From assembly GCF_017592395.1 (NCBI RefSeq), contig NZ_JAGFOU010000003.1, forward strand, positions 88,080 to 152,079: DNA of 64,000 nt, written 5' to 3'. The stretch comes from Actinomyces bowdenii. Its GTDB lineage: Bacteria; Actinomycetota; Actinomycetes; Actinomycetales; Actinomycetaceae. Both the position numbers and the translations under genes were made by a program. The notes beneath the pieces are model-generated. The model did no database searches. It saw only the letters and a list, made by a program, of their open reading frames with translations, and was not told the origin of the DNA. Positions 52,535-61,363 of this stretch are shown here, piece after piece; the stretch's first letter is position 1, and each line of letters begins with the position of its first letter.

Positions 52535-52731
52535 TGCACATCTTCAGCCGCCCTGGGAGGAGCGGCCGCTGAAGGATTGGCGTCATTCTGCGGCTGGGGT
52601 GCGTGCCGCCCGGGTGAAGATGTGCAGCGGGCAGGGGGCTGCACATCTTCAGCGGCCCTGTGGGCAGTGGTTGCCCCGGCACCCGCGTGATTCTGCGGCT
52701 GGGGTGTGCGCCGCCCGGGTGAAGATGTGCA
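52535..52731. repeat. Composite 197-bp palindromic element, copy 3
   Basis: Two 92-bp units, 52535-52626 and 52640-52731, with ends TGCACATCTTCA and TGAAGATGTGCA and a 13-nt spacer. The inner ends form a 14-bp stem with a 9-nt loop. Both units share the core CATTCTGCGGCTGGGG or GATTCTGCGGCTGGGG. It begins 18 nt after truB. The remaining gap to 52998 holds nothing else I recognise. Confidence 0.92.
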
Positions 52732-52997
52732 GCGCGGGGCTCGGCGGGGGAGTGCGGGCGCATCAGGAAGACCAGGAGTTCAGAGATCCAGGAATACAGG
52801 GGCCCGGCAGATGCTTGATACTGGCTGACGGTGCCTGCCAGTGGGTTGGCCACCACGGCCACGTCAGCCACGAGCAGATCCAGCGACAGACCCATCTCAG
52901 TCACCCATTCTCAGTCCACCCATCCGAGGACACCAGCACCAACCAGGGGAGCCCCTCCTGCGCCCAGCGCCGGGCGGGGGCCGGAAAGGCGGCATCA

Positions 52998-53453
52998 GTG
53001 AGCGAGACGAGCACCGGGACGACCCAGCCCACCAGCCAGGCCGGCGACCAGGCCCGTGGCGGTGGGTGCCGCTGCGGCTGCCGCGGGCACGGCCGGGCCC
53101 GCGACGACGAGAGGCTCCCGGCCCCCACCGTCGCCCAGCCCGTGGCCCCCGGCAGCGCCGCGGCCACCGAGGCGACGGCCTCGCAGACCGAGGCCGGCGG
53201 CACCGGTCGCGCCAGCGCGGCCGGCCTCAGCGATCCTGCGGCGATCGGCGCCGCGGTCGGCGCCGCCATGGGGGCCGCGCTCCCGGCGCAGGACCAGCTC
53301 AGTGGTCAGTCCAGTGGTCAGTCCAGCAGGCAGTCCAGCAGCCGGAGTGCCGCCGGCGCCGGGGTCGTGCCCGGGCACAAGGCCGGCAACGCCCTGGGGC
53401 TCAGGGACGTCTCCGCTCGGCCCACCGAGGGCTGCGGCTGCGGCTCCCACTGA
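52998..53453 (+). CDS. Small protein with CxC motifs at both ends, unknown function
   Basis: 151 residues from GTG 52998 (the upstream AAAGG is weak). Not assigned to a family. Near the N-terminus stands GGGCRCGCRGHGRARD and the C-terminus is EGCGCGSH: two Cys-x-Cys groups with nearby His that could bind a metal. The middle is Ala/Gly/Thr-rich with a possible helix (PAAIGAAVGAAMGAALPA) and a short repeat SGQSSGQSSRQSS encoded by 12-nt tandem repeats at about 53299-53340. It has no signal peptide. It lies between truB and the convergent ABC gene at the edge of the accessory block. Confidence 0.6.
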   Translation: MSETSTGTTQPTSQAGDQARGGGCRCGCRGHGRARDDERLPAPTVAQPVAPGSAAATEATASQTEAGGTGRASAAGLSDPAAIGAAVGAAMGAALPAQDQLSGQSSGQSSRQSSSRSAAGAGVVPGHKAGNALGLRDVSARPTEGCGCGSH

Positions 53454-53506
53454 CCGCCTCCGGCCCGGGCCGGGCGGCCCGCCCACCCCACCCGGGCCGG
53501 CCCGTC

Positions 53507-54352
53507 TCACACCGACTGGCGCTGCAGGGCCTGGGAGACGATGGACAGGCGCGCGGCGACCTGGGAGCGCTCGTAGCGGCCCAGGGCCAGGTCCTCGACC
53601 ACCGCCCCGTCGACGAGCACCAGGACCCGGTCGGCCCGCACCGCCACGTGGGCGTCGTGGGTGACCACCATGAGGGTCGTGCCCGAGGCGTGGACCTCCC
53701 CGAGCAGGTCGAGGATCTGGGCGGCGGAGGAGGAGTTGAGCGCCCCGGTGGGCTCATCGGCGAAGACGATGCCCGGGTCGTTGATCAGGGCGCGGCAGAT
53801 CCCCGCGCGCTGGAGCTGGCCCCCGGAGACCTCCGTGACATCGCTGCCCGCCAGCCCGCCGATGCCCATGCGCTCCATGAGCTCGCGGCCGCGGGCCTCG
53901 ACCAGCGGGCGGGGGCGCTCACCGGCCAGGAACCCGGGCAGGACGATATTGTCCAGCAGGCACAGCGTGGACAGCAGGTGCGCCTGCTGGAAGACGAAGC
54001 CGAAGCGGCTCAGGCGCAGCGCCGCCAGCTCCCGCTCATCCAGGGCGGCCAGATCCACCGGCGCCCCCTTCCCGCCCTGGCGCGGGCCCTCGTCCGCATC
54101 CCCCGAGAGCAGCACCTGGCCGCTCGAGGGCCGGTCCATCCCGCTCAGGCAGTGCAGGAGCGTGGACTTCCCCGAGCCCGAGGGGCCCATGACCGCCACG
54201 AACTGGCCGCGCCCGATATCCAGATCCAGGCCCTCCAGCACCGGGGCTCCCTGGGCGTCGTAGGCCTTGGTCAGGCCCCGGGCCCGCAGCACCGGCGGCG
54301 CCCCTGGCGCCTGCCCTGCCCCTGCTGATGGAGTGCTGTCGCTGCTCCTCAT
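53507..54352 (-). CDS. ABC transporter ATP-binding protein (MacB/LolD-like)
   Basis: 281 residues from ATG 54352, which follows AAGGAG at good spacing; in-frame ATGs farther upstream exist. Motifs: Walker A MGPSGSGKST, Q-loop FGFVFQQAHLLSTL, signature VSGGQLQRAGICRAL, Walker B GIVFADEPTGALNSS and the switch His in VVTHDAHVAV. This is the type of ATPase that partners FtsX-fold permeases (MacB, LolD, BceA classes), in agreement with the gene just upstream. The substrate could be a lipid, peptide or antibiotic. It is the last gene of the TetR-controlled operon. Confidence 0.92.
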   Translation of the reverse strand: MRSSDSTPSAGAGQAPGAPPVLRARGLTKAYDAQGAPVLEGLDLDIGRGQFVAVMGPSGSGKSTLLHCLSGMDRPSSGQVLLSGDADEGPRQGGKGAPVDLAALDERELAALRLSRFGFVFQQAHLLSTLCLLDNIVLPGFLAGERPRPLVEARGRELMERMGIGGLAGSDVTEVSGGQLQRAGICRALINDPGIVFADEPTGALNSSSAAQILDLLGEVHASGTTLMVVTHDAHVAVRADRVLVLVDGAVVEDLALGRYERSQVAARLSIVSQALQRQSV

Positions 54353-54492
54353 ACCAGTTCTCCTTACCGTCAGTGTGCTCATGGTCGTCGTACCGATCGT
54401 GCTGGTCATCGCTGCGCCCGGGGCCGTGCCCGGTGGGCGGCTGCTCCACGGTGCGGTGGTCCTCCTGCCGGGTGATGCCATGGCCCGCCCCA

Positions 54493-56793
54493 TCACAGCG
54501 GGCTCGAGACCCTGGCGCGGGACAGGGCCAGGACCACGGCCCCCGTCACGGCGGCCACCAGGGCCGCGGGGAGCACCAGTCCCACCAGCCACGGATCGGC
54601 CAGCAGCTCGACCGTGGGCGCCCCGCGCGAGCCCAGGACCGCGCCGATCGCGGTCTCCCCCAGGGTGAAGGCCAGGGTCATGCCCACGGCCAGGCCCATC
54701 AGGGCGAGCGCCCCGAAGCGGGTGAGGTACTGCACGGCGATGGCGCGGTGGGTGCAGCCCAGGGCGCGCAGCACCCCCACCGCCGCGCGCTCGCGGGCCA
54801 GGACCAGCACTGCGAAGAGCACCGTGATGAGGAAGGACAGCCCCAGCGCGATGATGCAGGCCATGGTGGCGATGAGGCGAACCTGGGAGCCGGTGGCGCC
54901 GAAGAACTGGGAGGCGTACTGGCTCATGGCCGTGACCTGCACGCCCTCCAGGCCCGAGCCCAGATCCTCGACCACGGCCTGCTCCTGCTGCCCCTCGCCC
55001 AGGTCGGCGTAGATGAGCTGCCACAGCGCGGGGGCGCCGTCGTCGAAGGTGGCCTTGGCGGTCAGCCCATTGTTGGTGATGTCCTGGTAGATGCCGGTGA
55101 CGCTCAGGGATCGCTCTCCCTCGGCGGTGGTGATGGTCACCGTGGAGCCGACCTGCGCGCCGGAGGCCTGGGCCTGGTTGTAGGACAGCGAGATCTCCTG
55201 CGGCCCTGTGGGGGCGCGCCCCGAGAGGTAGGTCATGGGGAAGGCCGTGTGGTCCCCGATATCGATGAGCACCGGCTCCCACTGCCCGCCACTGGTCTCC
55301 ATGGTGTACTGGCGGCGCAGCACCGTGGTGTGCCGCGAGATGCGCGGATCACTGGCGACCCGGTCCTCCACGGCCCCGATGTCCTGGACGCCGGCGCGCA
55401 CGTCGATCCGCAGATCCGACTGGCCCGAGCCCAGGTAGGTGGCGATACGGGGATCATCCAGGGTGGTGGCCACATTGACCGGAAGCACCATGGTGAAGGT
55501 GCACAGCGTCAGCACCCCCATGAGCAGCGCATTGGAGGGGCGCAGCGCCTCGCGCATCCCGAGCCACAGCTGGACGGGCAGGCGCCGTGAGGACGACAGG
55601 CGCCAGCGGTGGCGCCGGCGGCGCAGCGCACCACTGGTCCCACTGCGCAGCGCCTCGACGGCGGAGATCCTGCCCACGCGCCGCAGCGTCGCCAGGGTGA
55701 AGCCGATGATGGTCCCGGCCAGGACCAGGGCGGAGGCCAGGGGCAGGCCCAGGCTCCACACCGTGGTGGGGGGCTCGCCCAGGTAGAGGACCGCCGGGGC
55801 CTCCAGCGCCCCCGCCAGGGGGATGGCGGCCGCATATCCCACCGCCGAGCCGATCAGGGCCAGTGCCGTGTACTTCAGGGCGTACAGGCGGCGGATCCGC
55901 CCCTGAGGCGCGCCGATGGCCTTGAGCACCGCGATCTGGGGCAGGTCCGCCTCGATGGCGGCCAGCACCGTGTAGCGCAGCGCCAGCATGGCAACCACCG
56001 CCAGCACCAGGGCCACCACCAGGGCCACCGCGGCGATGAGCATCGTGCTCAGGGCGTTGATGAGGCTGATCATCGAGCCGTCGATGCTGATGCCCGTGGC
56101 GGGCAGGCCAGCAGCCTTGTAGGCCTCGGTGACCGTGCCGGGACGGGCGGAGTCGGCCAGGTCGAACTCGATGAGGTACTCGGGCTCGGTGATGCTCTCG
56201 GCCAGGGCGGAGAAGTCCTGGGCACTGACCACCAGGCGCTTGGAGGGGACCATGGGGGCGTTCATCTGGGCGTCGCGCACGAAGCCCACCACCTCCAGGT
56301 CCATGCGCCGGCCCTGGCTCTCCACCGTGATCGTGTCCCCCACCTCAGCCAGGCCCGCCGCCTGGTAGTGGATGGGCAGGAAGACCTCGCCGGGGCCCGG
56401 ATCAGCCGGCTCGCCGTGGTCATCGAGCAGCAGGTCGATGCGGGTCGGCGCGGTGACGAAGGCGGGCTCGTAGTAGGAGTCGGCCTGATTGGCCCCGTCG
56501 ATCCACAGCTCGTGGCGCGGGACCGGCAGGGTGGTGATGATCTCGTGCTCGAGGATGTCGCTGCGACCATCGGCCCAGGCCTCGATCGCCGCGGGATCCG
56601 CATCGCCCGTGTGCATCTGGATCAGATCGGGGACCCTGGCGCGCTCGGCCAGCCGGTTGGTGGCCGCCGTGGTATCCACGATGAGCCAGGTGCTGGCCGA
56701 GGCCAGGGCGGCGGCCAGGGCGATGAGGGCGGTCAGCGTCATCGCGACCACCGGGCTGGCGGCCAGATCGGCCCGGAGCAGTCGTCTCACCAT
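54493..56793 (-). CDS. FtsX-like ABC transporter permease
   Basis: 766 residues with the two-module FtsX/MacB layout: an N-terminal helix (VVAMTLTALIALAAALASAS), a large extracytoplasmic region (about 45-260), three helices (ALSTMLIAAVALVVALVLAV and following), a second pair of helices, a second exterior domain (about 450-600) and the final three helices (MACIIALGLSFLITVLFAVLVLA; ALMGLAVGMTLAFTLG; GLVLPAALVAAVTGAVVLAL). It works with the ATPase downstream, probably as a mechanotransmission-type exporter or lipoprotein/lipid extractor. It overlaps the MFS gene by 7 nt. Confidence 0.9.
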   Translation of the reverse strand: MVRRLLRADLAASPVVAMTLTALIALAAALASASTWLIVDTTAATNRLAERARVPDLIQMHTGDADPAAIEAWADGRSDILEHEIITTLPVPRHELWIDGANQADSYYEPAFVTAPTRIDLLLDDHGEPADPGPGEVFLPIHYQAAGLAEVGDTITVESQGRRMDLEVVGFVRDAQMNAPMVPSKRLVVSAQDFSALAESITEPEYLIEFDLADSARPGTVTEAYKAAGLPATGISIDGSMISLINALSTMLIAAVALVVALVLAVVAMLALRYTVLAAIEADLPQIAVLKAIGAPQGRIRRLYALKYTALALIGSAVGYAAAIPLAGALEAPAVLYLGEPPTTVWSLGLPLASALVLAGTIIGFTLATLRRVGRISAVEALRSGTSGALRRRRHRWRLSSSRRLPVQLWLGMREALRPSNALLMGVLTLCTFTMVLPVNVATTLDDPRIATYLGSGQSDLRIDVRAGVQDIGAVEDRVASDPRISRHTTVLRRQYTMETSGGQWEPVLIDIGDHTAFPMTYLSGRAPTGPQEISLSYNQAQASGAQVGSTVTITTAEGERSLSVTGIYQDITNNGLTAKATFDDGAPALWQLIYADLGEGQQEQAVVEDLGSGLEGVQVTAMSQYASQFFGATGSQVRLIATMACIIALGLSFLITVLFAVLVLARERAAVGVLRALGCTHRAIAVQYLTRFGALALMGLAVGMTLAFTLGETAIGAVLGSRGAPTVELLADPWLVGLVLPAALVAAVTGAVVLALSRARVSSPL

Positions 56794-58184
56794 GAGGCCG
56801 CCTCCTGCCGGATGCGCCGGTCCGCGGTGCGGATGCGGCGCGGTGGGCTCGTGGGTCGGGATCCGCCGCGGCCCCTGCCCCGCTCCTGAGCCTCAGCGGA
56901 GGTCTCGGAGGACAGGGCCAGTGCCCCGCGGTGCCGGTGGATGACGAGGGCCAGGACCATCGTGCCCAGTCCGGCCAGGGCCACCAGGAGGGCGGCGCCG
57001 CGGCCCGCCCCGGTTCCCAGCAGCACCCCGAGGCTGGGCGCCAGGGCCCCGGTGGGGCTCAGGAGCGGTTCGAGCACGGCGTCGCTCAGGGCGCCCGCGC
57101 TGAGGTAGGCGGCCAGATAGCCGACCTGTGTCACCAGGCTGATGACCCCCCAGACCCGGGCCTGGTGGTCGGTGGCGACGCTGCGGCGCACCAGGGTCTC
57201 GGCCCCGGCCTGGCACAGGGACAGGGCGGCGAAGACGGCGAATCCGCTGAGCGCCACCCACCAGGTCCACGAGCGCAGCGAGAGCAGGACCATGGCGGTG
57301 CCCGTGGCCGCGGTGCCCGCGCTCAGCAGGGTGGTGGGCCGGGCCCGGGCCAGGAGGGCGACCAGGGCCGCACCGGCCAGGATGCCGGTGGCGGCCAGGG
57401 TCTCGACCCGGCCCATGGTGGTGGCGTCCACATGCGGCAGGAGGATCGGCTTGAGCAGGACCTGCACGGTGCCGATGGCCAGGGTCATCATCGTCATGAG
57501 GCCCACGATCGCGCGCAGGCCGGGGTGGCGGAGCAGGGTGCGCCACCCGCCCATGAGGTGGCCGGCCACGCCGTCGGGATCGGTCGGTGCGCCGCTGCGG
57601 CCCCCGGCGCCGCCAGGGGCGGCGCCGCGCACGGCGCGCATGACCACCACGGAGCAGGTGACGGTGACCAGGCAGGTGGCCGCGTCCATGACCACCAGGA
57701 CGCGCAGCCCCACCAGGGGCAGGAGCAGGCCGGCCAGGAAGGGGGAGATGAGGTAGCGCGCGGCGGTGGCGGCCTGGAGCAGACCGGCGCTGCGCACATG
57801 CTCCTCGGCGGGGACCAGGTCGGTGATCGAGGCGCGCAGGGCGGGCTCGGTCAGCGCCGCCAGGCAGGAGGAGGCGCCCACACCCAGGAGGATGGCCTCC
57901 AGGCGGGGCGAGGGCGAGCTGAGCACCACCAGGACCGCCCCCAGTCCCAGGATGGAGCCGCCGTCGCCGATGGCCATCATGAGCCGGCGGTCGAAGCGGT
58001 CGGCCAGGGCGCCCGCCAGCGGGGCGAGCAGGATGATCGGCGCGAAGGCGCACAGCTGGACCAGGGCCACGGCCGTGGCGGTGCCCTCCAGGCGGTAGGC
58101 GAAGACCCCCAGGCCGAAGGCCGTCAGCCCAGTGCCCACGGAGTTGATGAGGGCGCCGAGGAGCAGGATCGTCAGGTTCCTCAT
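56787..58184 (-). CDS. MFS transporter (drug-efflux type)
   Basis: 465-residue membrane protein with about 12 helices. Major-facilitator traits: LALINSVGTGLTAF-like first helix, the loop 2-3 motif GALADRFDRRLMMAIGDG, and the repeated half after a cytoplasmic loop (RGAAPGGAGGRSGAPTDPDG). The closest general type is the MFS_3/DHA3-type effluxers for macrolides and other drugs. A basic, Arg-rich tail of 35 residues ends the protein. Its start overlaps the TetR stop by 4 nt, so regulator and pump are co-translated. Confidence 0.88.
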   Translation of the reverse strand: MRNLTILLLGALINSVGTGLTAFGLGVFAYRLEGTATAVALVQLCAFAPIILLAPLAGALADRFDRRLMMAIGDGGSILGLGAVLVVLSSPSPRLEAILLGVGASSCLAALTEPALRASITDLVPAEEHVRSAGLLQAATAARYLISPFLAGLLLPLVGLRVLVVMDAATCLVTVTCSVVVMRAVRGAAPGGAGGRSGAPTDPDGVAGHLMGGWRTLLRHPGLRAIVGLMTMMTLAIGTVQVLLKPILLPHVDATTMGRVETLAATGILAGAALVALLARARPTTLLSAGTAATGTAMVLLSLRSWTWWVALSGFAVFAALSLCQAGAETLVRRSVATDHQARVWGVISLVTQVGYLAAYLSAGALSDAVLEPLLSPTGALAPSLGVLLGTGAGRGAALLVALAGLGTMVLALVIHRHRGALALSSETSAEAQERGRGRGGSRPTSPPRRIRTADRRIRQEAASW

Positions 58185-58897
58185 GGCTGCACCGCCTCCG
58201 GCGCCGCGCCCGCTGCGCGTACTGCTCCGGCCCCGGCCCCGGCCGCGGCGGGGGCCAGGGCGCCGGGCTCGCAGCCCAGCAGGACCTCCGCAGCATGCAC
58301 GATCGCCATGGTGCGGCGCGGGGCCTCCTGGGCCTCGCCGGTGAAGATCCCGTCGTCGAGGAGCATGCCCGCGCTGGTCAGGAGGATCTCGATCATGTCG
58401 CGGGGCTGAGGGGCGTTGAAGGCGCCCTCGGCGTTGCCCTGCTCGACGATCCCGGTGAGCACCGGGGTGAGATGGCGGACCATCTCCACGATGCTCAGGA
58501 CGTGGAACTCGGCATTGCCCGGGGCGTGGAGCTGCTCGGCCAGTTCCCGCTCGGGCTGATCGACGCGGGCGGAGGCCATGACCGCCAGGAACCTGTCCAC
58601 GGCCGGACCCGGTTGCTCGGCGATCGCGCGGGCCCGGTCGACGATCCGGTCGGTGGTGCGCGCGATGAGGGCGGTGAGGATCTCCTCCTTGGAGGAGAAG
58701 TGGTAGTAGAGGGTGCCCTTGGCGATACCGACCTCCGAGAGGATGTCCTGCACGGAGGTGGCCTGAACGCCCTTGGCGATGAACAGCCGCTGGGCGGCAT
58801 CGAGGATCTCGGTGCGGCGCTGCGGGGCCGGCTTGGCGGTGCGCGGGCTGCTGGTGGTGTGGGGCGGGCTTCCTGGTTCCGGCGGCTTGTGCGGCAT
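58181..58897 (-). CDS. TetR-family transcriptional repressor
   Basis: 238 residues. The N-terminal TetR DNA-binding domain is at about 28-75: RRTEILDAAQRLFIAKGVQATSVQDILSEVGIAKGTLYYHFSSKEEIL, a full match to the family signature. The C-terminal ligand domain is helical and ends in an Ala-rich tail. It is the first gene of the operon TetR-MFS-FtsX-ABC and most likely represses it through the perfect 35-bp palindrome 118 nt upstream. The inducing ligand is unknown. Confidence 0.93.
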   Translation of the reverse strand: MPHKPPEPGSPPHTTSSPRTAKPAPQRRTEILDAAQRLFIAKGVQATSVQDILSEVGIAKGTLYYHFSSKEEILTALIARTTDRIVDRARAIAEQPGPAVDRFLAVMASARVDQPERELAEQLHAPGNAEFHVLSIVEMVRHLTPVLTGIVEQGNAEGAFNAPQPRDMIEILLTSAGMLLDDGIFTGEAQEAPRRTMAIVHAAEVLLGCEPGALAPAAAGAGAGAVRAAGAAPEAVQP

Positions 58898-59014
58898 CGG
58901 TGCACCTCGATCGTGGTGGTGTTCGGCTCTGGTCGGGCGGGAGCGGCGGGAGCGGGCGGGGCCCGCCCAGGGCGGTCGCCGGAGGCGGTGCTCCAGGTCG
59001 GGACCGCTCCCGAT

Positions 59015-59049
59015 CCCTTGTCTCGACCGACCGTCGGTCGAGACAAGGG
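59015..59049. promoter_or_regulatory. Operator palindrome for the TetR regulator
   Basis: A perfect palindrome: arms of 17 nt (left arm CCCTTGTCTCGACCGAC) around a single central C, in the 282-nt gap between the TetR gene and ribF. The inner part GACCGACCGTCGGTC is typical of TetR-family sites. It may also affect ribF, which reads the other way. Confidence 0.85.
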
Positions 59050-59179
59050 TAGTCCCGCTCCCGCCGAGCGGTCAAGTGCTCGGCGGGTCGCGCGGCGCGG
59101 CCGGGTCGTGGCAATCTTTGACCCGCAAGGGCGGCAGGGCCTCCGACCTGCCGGATGAATCGAGAACAGGACGTCCCTA

Positions 59180-60202
59180 GTGCAGATCTGGTATGGCGCC
59201 GAGCAGGTGCCCGCGGCTCTCAGGTCGCCGGCAGGGCCGGGCAGCGTGGTGAGCATCGGTGTCTTCGACGGGGTCCACCGCGGGCACCAGGCCATCCTGG
59301 GCCGGGTGGTCCAGCGCGCGGACCAGATGGGTCGCGACGGCGCCCGGCCGCTGGCCGTGGCGATCACCTTCGATCCCCACCCCCGCCACGTCCACCAGCC
59401 CGACCAGCCCTTCGCCCTGGTCACCTCCCTGACCGACCGCCTGGCCTCCTTGGAGGCCATCGGGCTGGACGCCGTTCTCGTGGTGCCCTACGGACTCGAC
59501 TTCGCCGCCCAGGGGCCCGAGGACTTCGTCTCCACCTGGTTGCACGGCCTGCTCCGGGCGCGGGCCGTGGTCGTGGGCCGTGATGTGCGCTTCGGGCGCG
59601 GCAACAGCGGGGATGCCCGCGCGCTGGAGCGCATCGGCACCCATCTTGGCATCGAGGTCGAGATCCTCGACGAGGTCTGCTCGGGCCAGGGGCGGCGGTG
59701 GTCCTCGACCTGGATCCGCCAGTGCCTCAAGGACGGCAGGGTGCGCGAGGCCGCTGACATCCTGGGCCGCCCCCACCGCCTGCGCGGCACCGTCGTCCAC
59801 GGGCTGCGCCGCGGGCGCGAGCTCGGCTTCCCCACGGCCAACCTGGAGGCCGCCACCGCGGGCGTGGTGCCGCCCGACGGCGTCTACGCCGGCTGGCTGG
59901 TGCGCGATCAGGAGGAGGGGCCGGCTGAGCGCCTTCCCGCCGCCATCTCGATCGGCACCAACCCCACCTTCGACGACGTCCCCCAGCGCACGGTCGAGGC
60001 CCATGTGCTGGGCCGGGCCGATCTCAACCTCTACGGCGAGGAGATCGGCGTCGAGCTCGTCGAGCACCTGCGCCCCATGCTCGCCTTCGACGGTCTGGAG
60101 CCGCTGCTGGCCCAGATGCGCACCGACATCGAGGACACCGCCCGCATCCTGGGGGTGCCCGAGCCCGGCCCCATCCGCCCCGAGGACGTCACCGCTCACT
60201 AG
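59180..60202 (+). CDS. ribF: Bifunctional riboflavin kinase/FAD synthetase
   Basis: 340 residues. The N-terminal FAD synthetase (nucleotidyltransferase) domain has GVFDGVHRGHQAILG with the HxGH-like site and VVVGRDVRFGRGNSGDARAL; the C-terminal riboflavin kinase domain (about 195-335) has RGRELGFPTANLEA with the PTAN motif and the catalytic Glu in the segment before VELVEHLRPM. It makes FMN and then FAD. No FMN riboswitch was seen upstream. GTG start. The 651-nt gap that follows up to rpsO holds repeat copy 2 at 60285-60381 and is otherwise unexplained. Confidence 0.96.
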   Translation: MQIWYGAEQVPAALRSPAGPGSVVSIGVFDGVHRGHQAILGRVVQRADQMGRDGARPLAVAITFDPHPRHVHQPDQPFALVTSLTDRLASLEAIGLDAVLVVPYGLDFAAQGPEDFVSTWLHGLLRARAVVVGRDVRFGRGNSGDARALERIGTHLGIEVEILDEVCSGQGRRWSSTWIRQCLKDGRVREAADILGRPHRLRGTVVHGLRRGRELGFPTANLEAATAGVVPPDGVYAGWLVRDQEEGPAERLPAAISIGTNPTFDDVPQRTVEAHVLGRADLNLYGEEIGVELVEHLRPMLAFDGLEPLLAQMRTDIEDTARILGVPEPGPIRPEDVTAH

Positions 60203-60284
60203 GGCGCGTATACCTCAGAGGCTCGGAGGCTCGGAGCGCGGCTGGCGGGGGCTGGCCCGGGGCTGCGGGGCCGGTGGGGCTCAC

Positions 60285-60381
60285 GTTGGGCGTCGTTTCG
60301 CGACAAGTGCGTCGTTTCGCGACGTGGACGGTACTTGTCGGTGTCGCCTTCGTCGCGAAGTGACGCGTCTGTCGCGAAGTG
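60285..60381. repeat. 97-bp TTCGCGAC hairpin element, copy 2
   Basis: Gapless match to 14237-14333 (about 81 of 97). TTCGCGAC stands at 60297 and 60316, its complement GTCGCGAA at 60352 and 60371; both pairs have a 19-nt period. The arms 60297-60323 and 60352-60378 pair imperfectly over 27 nt, around a 28-nt loop containing GTGGACGGTACTTG. Confidence 0.88.
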
Positions 60382-60762
60382 GGGTTCAACGTGGTGGCCG
60401 GGAGCGGCGCCGAGGCCCTTCGCCGTCGCCTGCCGCCACCGGGGCCCGGTCTGGGCTGAGTGGTCGTGCGCGTTCCCGGGGCGGGCTCGCGGCTGCCGGT
60501 GGGGACTCCGAGTCGCCGGGGTCGGCTGTGCTTTGCGGGGTTGTTTGCGGGGTTGTCTGCAGATCGTAGGGCTTGTCAGTGTTTCAGCCCCCTGGGGCAC
60601 CTCCGGCATGCCGACATCCCCGGCGATTCACCGACAGCCCCGTGATCTGCAGGAAGCCCCGGTGATCTGCGCCCCCACCATCTGCCCACCGGTGAGGGGG
60701 CCTGTGCCCGTTCCCACAGCAGCGCCCCTGGTCCGCGGGGGCCGGGGCGGCGGGATCGCTGG

Positions 60763-60768
60763 TAGTGT
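60763..60768 (+). promoter_or_regulatory. Candidate -10 for rpsO
   Basis: TAGTGT, 85 nt before the rpsO start. The leader between them is the usual place for S15 autoregulatory folding, but no structure was established. Confidence 0.35.
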
Positions 60769-60853
60769 TGGCGGGCCGTCGATCGGCCACGGATGAGTCA
60801 TGCCCGGGAGAACATGCCCCGGCGCTCCGTGCAACGAGACCAAGGAGCCCGCA

Positions 60854-61123
60854 ATGTCGGTCACCCCGCAGCGCAAGCAGGAGATCATCGCCGAGTACGC
60901 CACCCACGAGGGTGACACGGGCTCGCCGGAGGTGCAGGTCGCCGTCCTGACCGAGCGCATCACCAACCTCACCGAGCACTTCAAGGGCCACACCCACGAC
61001 CACCACTCGCGCCGTGGCCTCTACCTGCTCATCGGCAAGCGCCGCCGCCTCCTGGACTACCTCATGAAGGAGGACATCGAGCGCTACCGCTCCCTCATCG
61101 CCCGCCTGGGTATCCGCCGCTGA
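60854..61123 (+). CDS. rpsO: 30S ribosomal protein S15
   Basis: 89 residues, exactly the family length. Starts [35 protein letters not shown] and ends [40 protein letters not shown]. It binds 16S rRNA helix 22 early in assembly and bridges to the 50S subunit. AAGGAG lies 10 nt before the ATG. A strong terminator follows, and pnp comes after in the conserved rpsO-pnp order. Confidence 0.98.
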   Translation: MSVTPQRKQEIIAEYATHEGDTGSPEVQVAVLTERITNLTEHFKGHTHDHHSRRGLYLLIGKRRRLLDYLMKEDIERYRSLIARLGIRR

Positions 61124-61178
61124 GGTCGGCGAGCAGGGCCTGAGCGCGGCGGCGCGGATCGCGTGCGCCTCGGATCAT

Positions 61179-61220
61179 CGCCTCGGCCCCACTGCCCCAC
61201 CGGGCAGTGGGGCCGAGGCG
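61179..61220 (+). terminator. Terminator after rpsO
   Basis: A perfect 19-bp stem (61179-61197 with 61202-61220, beginning CGCCTCGGCCCCACTG) on a 4-nt loop, 56 nt after the rpsO stop codon. Confidence 0.85.
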
Positions 61221-61363
61221 CGTTCCACTGCCTCCGAGCATCTCCTGAGGCATCCCCGGCAGGGGCCTGACGGGGACTGGGGACCGAGGGGCCCGACCTC
61301 TGCGCGCGTCCCATCTCACGTGGGCGCGAGCCGCGTCAACCGCCGCAGTATTGTCTCCCGGGG

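Noticed and set aside
59050..59179. FMN riboswitch upstream of ribF
   Set aside because: The short leader lacks the conserved RFN-element segments; only the TetR operator is evident in the gap.
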